Below, piece after piece: positions 8,191 to 16,648 of a stretch of DNA of 54,134 nt (its first letter is position 1; each line of letters starts with the position of its first letter). Source of the DNA: Saprospiraceae bacterium (lineage in GTDB: Bacteria; Bacteroidota; Bacteroidia; Chitinophagales; Saprospiraceae); contig JANQZX010000090.1 in the NCBI GenBank assembly GCA_030728245.1, positions 1 to 54,134 of the forward strand, given 5' to 3'. The notes under the pieces are model-generated. The model worked only from the letters and a program-made list of their open reading frames with translations, made no database searches and was not told where the DNA came from. A program made the translations under genes and the position numbers.

Positions 8191-9556
8191 CACCTCAATA
8201 AGACTATTCCTGGTATGGATTTCGATAGTCTACCTAAATTCTCTGTCTTTAAATGCCCAGGACGGCATTTATAAAAATGGGAATAAATTCACTTTTGAAG
8301 CACCTAAACTTAACAATATTCCTGTTGGGCATACCGCAGAATCATGGAGTATAAAAAGACAGGAAATAGAAGAATCTTTAAATGAAAAGAAACTAAGTTT
8401 CGGGAACTTAGCCTACGGAATGGCTCAGGAGTTACATCAATGTTTTAGAATAATCAGTGATAATGACAAAATTTTACGCCTAAAAGAAGCAGCTAAAAGA
8501 CACGCCTTAACTCTTTTTAAAGATGCTCGTGGTGAAATATCAGGTAGTACACCCTATTACGGCATGACTTTAGGAGAGAGTGGCCAAATAAATGAAAGTT
8601 ATCTGAATTTAGATACTTACATGGATGTATTAATTGAGAAACCTAAGAAGCAAACTGGTATTAATATTTGTTGGGCATTACCCAGTGAGGAGTCTGGAAA
8701 AACCGTTGTTTTTAAATCTGCCGGTTTTTCAAGTCCCATTTACCTTCCAAATGGGCAAAAACACCCAGATAACTTGCTTTACGAAGTATATCGGGGATCT
8801 CTTCCTGTTCGGGAACGTATTGGCTTTTTACAAAACGGATTACCTGTCGAAAAGACGATATGCAAGGAAATGTTTTTTGAGCTACGCTGTTTTTTAGATC
8901 CTCAACCAAAATTAAGTCAAAGTGCGCCAGATAAATTCTATTGGCAAGTAGCCTTTATTAGAATAAGCAAGGTTACAGACGAAAAGTTGTGTGAAAATCT
9001 GCCAGAAGTTGCCTGTACCCTACCCGATGTAACTATTTTGGCCTCTGATATTGCTCTACTCGATACAACAAAGAATGATTTAACATTAAAATCGGCTACA
9101 CCACCCAAAGCTTATAAACCTGTATCGCCATTTACCTATTTAGTGCCTGGATTTGGAATCAGACATTTTCAAGCTATGAAAGAAAATAAACCTAACATTC
9201 CCATTTGGCCCATAGTAACAGGCGTATGGTTGGGAAGTAGTTTTTTTGCTGCAGTAAGTAAAAGGCAATCTGATATTGATTACGCTATTCATAAAAAAAC
9301 TTTTTCTGTTACTGAAAATGAAACTGCGTATTTTAACGCAAACAAATGGCATCATCGAAGTTTGATAAGTGCTGCTGTAGGTTTAGGTATTTGGATACTA
9401 AATGATGCTCATATTTTTGTAAAAGATAATAAAGCAAAACGAACCAGCCGGGAATTATTTATGAATACCGTGCCATCACCAGCTATTGGTTATCAAAAAA
9501 ATGGCCCATACCCATTTGTAAATCAACCCGTAGCAGGTTATAGAATAAAATTCTAA
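8183..9556 (+). CDS. Exported protein of unknown function with C-terminal membrane-like region
   Basis: 457 residues with a signal peptide ending ..LSLNAQ near residue 26. Residues ~50-300 are a soluble region I do not recognise, with Cys residues in ELRCFLDP and CENLPEVACTLPD. The last ~140 residues begin with FTYLVPGFGIRHF and contain two hydrophobic stretches (IPIWPIVTGVWLGSSFFAAV and SLISAAVGLGIWIL) separated by a charged and aromatic loop, then NDAHIF. This P-G-x-G, two-helix layout distantly resembles the DUF5683-type C-terminal region found in many Bacteroidota exported proteins, but I am not certain of it. The gene overlaps the PKD lipoprotein upstream and lies 3 bp from the lipoprotein gene downstream, so the three appear to be one transcription unit. 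Confidence 0.75.
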   Translation: MNSTSIRLFLVWISIVYLNSLSLNAQDGIYKNGNKFTFEAPKLNNIPVGHTAESWSIKRQEIEESLNEKKLSFGNLAYGMAQELHQCFRIISDNDKILRLKEAAKRHALTLFKDARGEISGSTPYYGMTLGESGQINESYLNLDTYMDVLIEKPKKQTGINICWALPSEESGKTVVFKSAGFSSPIYLPNGQKHPDNLLYEVYRGSLPVRERIGFLQNGLPVEKTICKEMFFELRCFLDPQPKLSQSAPDKFYWQVAFIRISKVTDEKLCENLPEVACTLPDVTILASDIALLDTTKNDLTLKSATPPKAYKPVSPFTYLVPGFGIRHFQAMKENKPNIPIWPIVTGVWLGSSFFAAVSKRQSDIDYAIHKKTFSVTENETAYFNANKWHHRSLISAAVGLGIWILNDAHIFVKDNKAKRTSRELFMNTVPSPAIGYQKNGPYPFVNQPVAGYRIKF

Positions 9557-9559
9557 TAG

Positions 9560-10702
9560 ATGAAAAAAGTACTTGTAGGAATATTGATGATTGGAATATG
9601 GATACCATCTTGTGTAAAGTGGGATTTAGAAAAATTTCCATTGAACACATTTTCTCAGGATTACCCTATTTCTCCCTCCATTGACACGCAGTTCGTTCAC
9701 CAGTTCATACAAATTACGGACGGAACCTTTAGAATAATTGGAACAAATACTAAACAGGAAATAAATCTATTACAGGTAAGTGCCGACGGTAAATCAGCCA
9801 ATCTTGCCATCTCTCCAGGAATAGGAAAAGCTATAGATATACAAAATGGTATAGGACAAAATGCTTTCGGCACCTTAGTACAACGAAAAGAAGGCATTAC
9901 CTTTTTGCAGTATGCTAATGGCGTGTCACCCACACTACAGTCAGTAGTTAGTGGAGATTTATCAAAAAAATTTCCCCTCATTGAAAACGCTGAAGGGTAT
10001 CATTGTACCACAACAAAAGAAGGAAACTGGATTATTGCGGGAACCATGAAGCAATCAACACAGGATTATCGTTTATTCATGAGTTCTTTAAAGACAGGCG
10101 GTGTGTCAGATTGGATCCATACGTATGAAACTAATCTGCAACCATTTGGTGTTTATTTACTGGACAATGGAACGTGTTTTTTACTTACCGCCAGGCCCAA
10201 CGGAAATGCTCTTTTACTTAGGTTCACGAATAACGGAACGCTAACAATGTCAAAATCTTTACAAAATATATATCTTTCGAAGGAAGGAGGAATCACGGGT
10301 AACGGAAAATCTATTTTTATTACTGCTGCACAAAAAACCTTAAAAGGATACAAAACCTCAGTAACTGCCTATTCTTTAAATGGTGACAGAGAATGGGAAT
10401 TTACGAAAGAATCTAATACTGGTATAAGCAAAGGGATAAAAATACTCTGCGAAAAGGAAGGGCAAATCATTCTATTGGAAAGGGAAGGAATTATTTCAAA
10501 CACTCAAAATTATAATCACCGGTTAATAAGGCTTAACGCTGCAGGAGAGTTCCTTTGGGAGAGTACCTTTATACCTGAAAAACCAAATGAGAAAATAGTA
10601 GATCTGATTATTTCAAATGATTTTGGATATGCTATGTTGGGTACAGATCCAACGGGTTATAAAATTATAAAAACAGATATATTTGGTAAAATAAAACCTT
10701 GA
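9560..10702 (+). CDS. Lipoprotein, probable beta-propeller-like, function unknown
   Basis: 380 residues. The signal ends in the lipobox WIPSC (Cys18). The mature part is all-beta in character, with recurring motifs of the type WIIAGTMKQS, GVYLLDNGTCFLL, GNGKSIFITAA and GYAMLGTDPTGYKIIKTDIFGKI. Repeated 'G..I..T...G' blades, each ending in an aliphatic strand, resemble the delta-60/Kelch-like propellers of bacterial surface lipoproteins. I see no catalytic motif. Third gene of a tight run (3 bp after the preceding stop); after it comes a 94-bp gap with its own promoter element. It probably acts at the outer membrane together with the neighbouring PKD lipoprotein; that role is inferred. Confidence 0.78.
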   Translation: MKKVLVGILMIGIWIPSCVKWDLEKFPLNTFSQDYPISPSIDTQFVHQFIQITDGTFRIIGTNTKQEINLLQVSADGKSANLAISPGIGKAIDIQNGIGQNAFGTLVQRKEGITFLQYANGVSPTLQSVVSGDLSKKFPLIENAEGYHCTTTKEGNWIIAGTMKQSTQDYRLFMSSLKTGGVSDWIHTYETNLQPFGVYLLDNGTCFLLTARPNGNALLLRFTNNGTLTMSKSLQNIYLSKEGGITGNGKSIFITAAQKTLKGYKTSVTAYSLNGDREWEFTKESNTGISKGIKILCEKEGQIILLEREGIISNTQNYNHRLIRLNAAGEFLWESTFIPEKPNEKIVDLIISNDFGYAMLGTDPTGYKIIKTDIFGKIKP

Positions 10703-10730
10703 TTAATAGGGGAAAATATAATATTTAATC

Positions 10731-10738
10731 TATATTTG
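10731..10738 (+). promoter_or_regulatory. Putative -7 promoter element of the ankyrin membrane protein gene
   Basis: TATATTTG is an exact TAnnTTTG match, 58 bases upstream of the ATG at 10797. The nearest upstream TTG (10699-10701) is 29 bp away, too far for a standard -33 element. The position in the only sizeable gap of this run supports separate transcription of the ankyrin gene. Confidence 0.42.
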
Positions 10739-10796
10739 CGTAACCTGTTTTTTGCTTACTCCCAGTCAATTTAAATAATATAGCTCATTTTTATGT

Positions 10797-13100
10797 ATGG
10801 CTGACGGGAATTCTTTGTTAAACGGCGATGTACTCATTATAACCTTTAGTAACCATACTAAAAGGATAAAATTGTACTATTATCATCATGAAGCTGATTT
10901 CAAAGAAGTAAAGAATCTTCCCATTGTAAAAAATATAGCCCAATTACAACCTATTATCTTTCAATTTATTGAAGATTTTCTAAGATCAAGAATAGAAATA
11001 GCCTTTGAACAATCAGACGTTCTTTTTAATTCAGAAAAATTATTAAGCAATATTCTTTTAATTGTAGATTCAAACATTACCTCATCGTTTAGAACAGAAA
11101 TAGAAGATTTTTATCTCTGGGTGTTAGCATCCCTTAAGGATAATGAATTTCATAAAATTTTAGTTGAAAAATCTTTTAAGAACCATGATACCAATAAATT
11201 TGAAAAGGTAATAGACACACTTTTCGCTGATTATCATTTATCTGTTAGTTTGTTAGACGCTCAAGATCCTTCGTCATTCAAAACAGAACAAATGACCAAA
11301 TCAGGGGAAATTGATTTCAAAAAATTAGTCTTTTCCCAATTAGTTCTCAACGAAGTACTTCAAAAGTGCGGAACAGTTACCAAAGTTACTAAAGAAAATG
11401 TGCAAAAAGAAGCTTTTAAAATAGCTGATAAATTCATTACTTCTAAAGAAAAAACATGGAATGGTGAATTGAATGTGGCCAATAAGCCCATTACCTTTCA
11501 ATTAACTTCTCAAAAATTAGCCTTAACTATTTCAGAGAAGGAAAAGACAATAAAAGAAAATAAATCTCAACTACAGTTGGTTATTCCTTACAATGATATA
11601 AATCATTTATTTTCCTTATTGAATAATAGAAAGATAAGCGTAGCCCTTTTTAAGGATGCTTTAGATGAAAGTTTTGGACAAGATTCTTCTGAAGCCCTCT
11701 TGTTTTTTTTAAACTTGGGCGAAAAAATAAGTCCCAAAGAAACAGTACCTACTAAAAATAATAAAATATCAGCCTATAAAGAATTCATAATTGATGATTT
11801 TTTAGACGTAGGAAAGGATGAAATCTCCATTGTAGATAAATTAATTTCAGGAAAGCACAAAAAGGAATCAGTAACTATAAAAGAAAAACCCAAGAGAAAA
11901 TGGGTCTTGTTTGCGGCTCTTTTTATACTTGTTTTAACGGTAGTTTTTGCCATTCCTGCTATTATTTCGCCACCCGTTCAATGCAACGGCAATCCCCTTT
12001 TATTGGAAATAGTTAAAGGAAACACACAACAAGTAAAAAAAATGGTGTTGGCCTGTGCTGATTATCGCAATCCTGAACAACAAGTGATTACCATTAACCA
12101 GCATGATTATACCAGTCCAATTATCCTTGCCATTGCAAATGGTGATTTAGATTTACTTGCATTTTTAAACGAAAAGGGTGAAATCCCTTTAAACGCTCAA
12201 GAAAAAAATACGGCAAATCCGGCCTTAAAAGGTTGGTCTGCTCCATGGACCGCCGTCGCTTTTAATAAACCAAAAGTGCTGGACTATTTGATTGACCAGC
12301 GCGTAAACATGGATACCCGTCAGGAGAAAAATGGCGAAACACCTCTAATTCATGCTATCACACTGAATAACAAATACTTGGTAAATAAACTACTTGGTGC
12401 AGGCGCAGATCCTGATTTTTCAGACTCAAAAGGAAGCACTCCATTACTTTACACCCTTGCTTTAGATTTACCTGATTTGGCCAAAATACTTCTTTCTAAT
12501 GGTGCTACCATCCCACCCTTTTTAACAAAAAATGAATTCAATTCCCGTATTGAATCAGATGAAATGAGAAAGGTAGTAAATGATTATGGTACTCATCTTT
12601 TTTCCTTCCTAGACGCATTTCAAGCTAATAGTCCGTTCAATAGGAATATAAACGGTTCATTTATAAATGAAAATGAACACCTGGTTTTCAATAATTCTTT
12701 ATTCAGAATGTACCCTTTTGATTTATCACCCCAAGCAAACTATCAATTTTCTTGCTTTTTGTCTATGCCAATAACGGAAGAAAGTGGAGACTTCGGTGTC
12801 ATTTTTTCCTCTTCAAAAAATAATAAATGGTCGATTACAATTAACGCTACTGGTAAATGGCAACTAAAAAATAATAAGGAAACTATTAAATCAGGCTCCA
12901 TTGAATTGAAAAGAAATGTTAAGGAAGTAAGATTAAGGATAAAAAAAGACGAAAACCAGTTTGAGTTTAGGTTAAACGATAGTACCCTGTTAACAACCAC
13001 ATTACCCAATCCACCAGGAAATTATTTTGGCTTCCAGGTAGAAAACAACTACCAGGGAAGCCAATGGATTATTAAAAAATACAAATTAAAGGAATTCTAG
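10797..13100 (+). CDS. Single-pass membrane protein with ankyrin repeats and a lectin-like C-terminal domain
   Basis: 767 residues, no signal peptide. Residues 1-~365 are a charged, Lys-rich soluble domain I do not recognise. KEKPKRK then precedes one transmembrane helix at ~369-392, so by the positive-inside rule the N-terminus is cytoplasmic. After the membrane come four or five ankyrin repeats (~398-580), the clearest being NGETPLIHAITLNNKYLVNKLLGAGADPD and the following KGSTPLLYTLALDLPDLAKILLSNGA. The last ~155 residues look like a concanavalin/LamG-type jelly roll: short beta strands, FGVIFSSSKNNKWSITINATGKW, and a terminal FGFQVEN..GSQWIIKKYKL. Ankyrin repeats facing the periplasm joined to a lectin-like fold are unusual. 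Its stop is 7 bp from that of the convergent type A PKD protein. Function unknown. Confidence 0.8.
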   Translation: MADGNSLLNGDVLIITFSNHTKRIKLYYYHHEADFKEVKNLPIVKNIAQLQPIIFQFIEDFLRSRIEIAFEQSDVLFNSEKLLSNILLIVDSNITSSFRTEIEDFYLWVLASLKDNEFHKILVEKSFKNHDTNKFEKVIDTLFADYHLSVSLLDAQDPSSFKTEQMTKSGEIDFKKLVFSQLVLNEVLQKCGTVTKVTKENVQKEAFKIADKFITSKEKTWNGELNVANKPITFQLTSQKLALTISEKEKTIKENKSQLQLVIPYNDINHLFSLLNNRKISVALFKDALDESFGQDSSEALLFFLNLGEKISPKETVPTKNNKISAYKEFIIDDFLDVGKDEISIVDKLISGKHKKESVTIKEKPKRKWVLFAALFILVLTVVFAIPAIISPPVQCNGNPLLLEIVKGNTQQVKKMVLACADYRNPEQQVITINQHDYTSPIILAIANGDLDLLAFLNEKGEIPLNAQEKNTANPALKGWSAPWTAVAFNKPKVLDYLIDQRVNMDTRQEKNGETPLIHAITLNNKYLVNKLLGAGADPDFSDSKGSTPLLYTLALDLPDLAKILLSNGATIPPFLTKNEFNSRIESDEMRKVVNDYGTHLFSFLDAFQANSPFNRNINGSFINENEHLVFNNSLFRMYPFDLSPQANYQFSCFLSMPITEESGDFGVIFSSSKNNKWSITINATGKWQLKNNKETIKSGSIELKRNVKEVRLRIKKDENQFEFRLNDSTLLTTTLPNPPGNYFGFQVENNYQGSQWIIKKYKLKEF

Positions 13101-13107
13101 ATCTCCA

Positions 13108-16100
13108 TTACATTTTTATTACCCGTTGCGTTTTCCCATAGCCTTCAATAAAATACATTCCACTTGGGAGAGAACTTACATCGAGCATTAACTCCCCATC
13201 AAAAGACGAAAGTTCGGCGGTCTTAAGTACTTTACCATAAACATCCAGTACACGAATAAGTGGGTATTTAGCTTGCTGCTTATCTATATTTTTATTTTTT
13301 AAATATAAATAATCCTTACATGGATTAGGATAAACTTCTAATAAACTTAATTTTTGTAAAGATTCCTTAGTACTGTTCACACCTCCAAAAGACACTTTAA
13401 CCGTGTCCATTACAGAACATCCTGAAGCCATATTAAATACCTCCAGGGTATAAATACCTGGATCTTCCACCGTATAAGTAGATTGGGTTGAACCATCAAA
13501 CCACCGGTAAGAAAATCCTGCTACAGGAGGTTTTCCAATGACTATTTTCTGTCCGGATAAAATAAAAGTATCTACGGCAGGGTCGAACGGAAATTTATCA
13601 GAAACAGAATATTTCCAATCTAACGAATCTAAACAACCAGAATTATCACTATAGCGATAAGAAATGGCAAATTCACCTGACGCTAAAGGTTTAAATCGAT
13701 ATAGCCCTAAATCCTTATTCACTGATTCCACTAAAGGCCCATTTCCAATTTTAAATAAACCTCCCGTTGGTTTTACTTTAAATTCTATCCATTCATCACT
13801 TTTACAATAAGAAGAAATAAGGTTTTCAAATTGGAGTGTGGGCGATTGCTTTATTTCTTTCAAAAAAAGAGAATCCCTGCCTTTACATCCCCCACTATCG
13901 GTATAATCATAATAAATCCAACGATCCGCAATACCAGTACCTATAGGTAACTGAAATTTACCATTTAACAAATCAATAACGCCTAAACCAGAAAACTTTC
14001 CGCCTATGGGATTTCCTTTTAGTTCAATTTTATCTGTGGCAACACATAAATTACTTTTCAAATCCAAGATGGAAACGGGTGGTGAAGAATAAACATTAAC
14101 TTCCGTCTTAGATTCACTCTTACATTGATTTCCAGTGGTAGATACTAGAGTTAAAGGGTATAAACCAGTAATTTTTGGAGGGAAATACTTATAATCAATA
14201 ATGTCACCCTTCACCGTAGTGTCTAATACAATTATTCCCGATTGGAATAATTGTATTTTAACGGGATTACCTGAAAGATTTGACCATTTCATACTCACAG
14301 AAGATTCGTTCCCCAAACAAACAGGCGTCGCAGTAAATCTGGATATATTGGGTTGTTCAATAACATCCAGCTCAAGAGAGTCCGCTGAAGAACCACAAGA
14401 ACTTACCCCTTCTACTTTGACAGTAAACTTACCGGTAATATTATATTTAACTTTACCAGGATTTAACCCGACAAAAGACGAAGGAATACCACCAGGAAAG
14501 GACCATTTCAGGGTTTCAAAGGCACCGGTAGTAGTTAGAGAGGGCGTAAACTCGATATTAGAACAAAATGAGTTTAACTTAGCAAGAGAAAGATTAGCTT
14601 TCTGAATGATTTTTAATTCTGAAATGAGTTCAGCTGTGCAATTTGCCCCTTTTGAAACAACTACTTTCATTGGATAATTTCCAACATTAGCTAAGGGTCT
14701 AAAAGACCAGATCAACGTATTTCCGGTGATAACGGTATCAAAAAGAGGAGACCCCGACAAAGAAATAGAGATTTTCAATTCCTCGTTATCTCTATTGGAC
14801 ATATTTAATCTAAGGTCACTTTTATCACCTATACACGCTGGGGAAACAGATAAGGACTCCATAATAGGTTTAGAAAAAACCCTTATGGTAGTTGTATCAA
14901 AAACGGTTCCACAGGCATTGGTAGCTTGAAGGGTAATCCCAAACACGCCAGGAGTCGCAAATCTTATTTTCCCTGGGTCTAAACCATTAAAATTACTAGC
15001 AGAGCCTCCATTAACTATCCATTTCACCTCTGAAAAAACACCATTTACAGCATAGATGGGCGTAAACTCTTCATTTTCACAAAGAGGAGAAACAGGGGCT
15101 AAAGCCACCGTCATAGGATCAGTAATTGAAAGAGAAACTGAATCACGAAGGGTACAATAAGGACTTGAAGCATCAAAGTAAACGATTCCTTTTGTTTTAT
15201 TTAGAAATAAGGAAGGGTCAATCAATCCGGTCGAGGAAATACCAAAACCTGACCAGGTTCCAGCAGGAGAAGCCGTTAATTGAACAGGAGCATCATTGGA
15301 GCAAAATGCCAATACTTTTTTTGATAATTTCAATGTATCTTTTTGAAATACTTGTATTCGAATCGTATGGTGAAAAGTACCACATTGTCCATTAGTTTGT
15401 AAATCAATGGTCCCATTTTTTTTAAACAACGCTGGTTGGAAGGTACTTCCCTGGGCTGTAAAAGGATTTTCATTATTAACTTTCCAAATAAGAGAATTAA
15501 TTCTTAGCTTATCATAAGTAAAAAGCAACGATTCTGGAGAAACTAAACCCTCCTGACATAAATTTACCTCTGAATCGGTTTTAAAAAAAGGCGTTGATTT
15601 AAGAATAAAGGGCATAGATATAGAATCTACACCACAACCATTAGAGGTTAACAGTTTTATATTAATAGCACCCAATCGTTTAAACCTTATCCATGTCGAA
15701 TCGCCGGAAGGAAAGGACAGGACAGACTCCCAGACAGAGGTATCTCCTGTAATTTTCCAAACACCATCAGAGGAGTTAGTTTGTTTATTTTTCAACCTCA
15801 CTGATATTGGATAACAAAACTGTTGGGTATCAATAACAATATCGGCCTTGGGTTTTTCCAAAATGGTAACAATCTGTTTTACTGAATCAGCACCACAACT
15901 ATTTCTTGCAGTTAGTTCTACTTCATATTGACCAGGTAAATCATAATCAAGATTAATATCTCTAATATTTGTTATACGAAAAGTAGAATATCGCCAGGTA
16001 TATAGAGCAGCATTTGAGAAACAAGTTTTATTTTGAAAACTAATTCTTGCTCCTACACAGGCTGTGGTTGCAGAGGGGACAAAAGCAGCTTTAGGTTTTA

Positions 16101-16518
16101 GCGCAATTTTAATGGGAAAAGACTGAACTTTTTGGCTGCAGGTAAATCCTTCATTACATTGTTTGAAAGCAGTTATACATACTGTTAACCTTAAAATTGT
16201 GTCATTTTGACAAGACGCTTTCAAAGATTCCGGAAGATCATACTTATGAAAAAAATCATTTAATTGATACACTGTATCTTGCTTACCATCGCCCCATCGA
16301 ATTACCAGGCCCGTATAGGTTTGAATCGCTGTATTATTTTTGAATCGCAATATGGAACCTTCACAAACCAAAGAATCAATAGGAGAAACGTCATAATTTA
16401 CTGCACCACAATCATTCCTTGAACAAGGAACTTCACAAGTAGATTGAGCGGATAATAAAGATACATTGATAGCACAGATATATACTAACCAAAAAAAACA
16501 CAAGTGAATGAATTTCAT
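13108..16518 (-). CDS. PKD-type surface protein with type A T9SS sorting domain
   Basis: 1136 residues. A signal peptide ends ..VSLLSAQ. The N-terminus has a Cys-rich opening (CEVPCSRNDCGAV...SPI.S.VCEG) and a WGDGKQDTV PKD core. Several PKD/Ig-like modules follow, with AGTWSGFG at W422 and GGKFSGLGV farther on. Residues ~1060-1136 form the Por-type (type A) sorting domain: VYPNPCKDYLYLKN, VRVLDVYGKVL-like strand, LDVSSLPSGMYFIEG and a terminal strand. It would be exported by the type IX system and attached to the cell surface after cleavage of that domain. The first ~420 residues are collinear with the giant type B protein at 2344-7227, including the NDCG...SPI, WGDGKxDTV and W422/W423 positions, so the two are paralogues with different export tags. 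Transcribed alone and leftward. Confidence 0.88.
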   Translation of the reverse strand: MKFIHLCFFWLVYICAINVSLLSAQSTCEVPCSRNDCGAVNYDVSPIDSLVCEGSILRFKNNTAIQTYTGLVIRWGDGKQDTVYQLNDFFHKYDLPESLKASCQNDTILRLTVCITAFKQCNEGFTCSQKVQSFPIKIALKPKAAFVPSATTACVGARISFQNKTCFSNAALYTWRYSTFRITNIRDINLDYDLPGQYEVELTARNSCGADSVKQIVTILEKPKADIVIDTQQFCYPISVRLKNKQTNSSDGVWKITGDTSVWESVLSFPSGDSTWIRFKRLGAINIKLLTSNGCGVDSISMPFILKSTPFFKTDSEVNLCQEGLVSPESLLFTYDKLRINSLIWKVNNENPFTAQGSTFQPALFKKNGTIDLQTNGQCGTFHHTIRIQVFQKDTLKLSKKVLAFCSNDAPVQLTASPAGTWSGFGISSTGLIDPSLFLNKTKGIVYFDASSPYCTLRDSVSLSITDPMTVALAPVSPLCENEEFTPIYAVNGVFSEVKWIVNGGSASNFNGLDPGKIRFATPGVFGITLQATNACGTVFDTTTIRVFSKPIMESLSVSPACIGDKSDLRLNMSNRDNEELKISISLSGSPLFDTVITGNTLIWSFRPLANVGNYPMKVVVSKGANCTAELISELKIIQKANLSLAKLNSFCSNIEFTPSLTTTGAFETLKWSFPGGIPSSFVGLNPGKVKYNITGKFTVKVEGVSSCGSSADSLELDVIEQPNISRFTATPVCLGNESSVSMKWSNLSGNPVKIQLFQSGIIVLDTTVKGDIIDYKYFPPKITGLYPLTLVSTTGNQCKSESKTEVNVYSSPPVSILDLKSNLCVATDKIELKGNPIGGKFSGLGVIDLLNGKFQLPIGTGIADRWIYYDYTDSGGCKGRDSLFLKEIKQSPTLQFENLISSYCKSDEWIEFKVKPTGGLFKIGNGPLVESVNKDLGLYRFKPLASGEFAISYRYSDNSGCLDSLDWKYSVSDKFPFDPAVDTFILSGQKIVIGKPPVAGFSYRWFDGSTQSTYTVEDPGIYTLEVFNMASGCSVMDTVKVSFGGVNSTKESLQKLSLLEVYPNPCKDYLYLKNKNIDKQQAKYPLIRVLDVYGKVLKTAELSSFDGELMLDVSSLPSGMYFIEGYGKTQRVIKM

Positions 16519-16592
16519 AATATTAAGATTACTATCGGAATATTAAATAAGTCTGAAATGTACGCAAAAAAGGAATAAAATCAAAAAAATAA

Positions 16593-16628
16593 ATTGGCCG
16601 CTTTCACCCAAGGGCAAAAGCGGCCAAT
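16593..16628 (-). terminator. Intrinsic terminator of the TPR gene
   Basis: A perfect 12-bp GC-rich inverted repeat, ATTGGCCGCTTT at 16593-16604 and its complement at 16617-16628, with a 12-nt loop that includes CCCAAGGG. Read leftward it is followed by a U-rich tract (TTATTTTTTTGATTTT). It starts 21 bases beyond the stop of the TPR gene and separates it from the downstream PKD gene. Confidence 0.85.
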
Positions 16629-16648
16629 AAAAATAAAAACAGAGTTAT

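Noticed and set aside
7339-13100. Type VI secretion (Bacteroidota subtype iii) accessory genes
   Set aside because: A lipoprotein and membrane proteins of unknown function could suggest it, but no sheath (TssB/TssC), Hcp, VgrG, ClpV or other core gene is present, and the linked genes point to type IX secretion.
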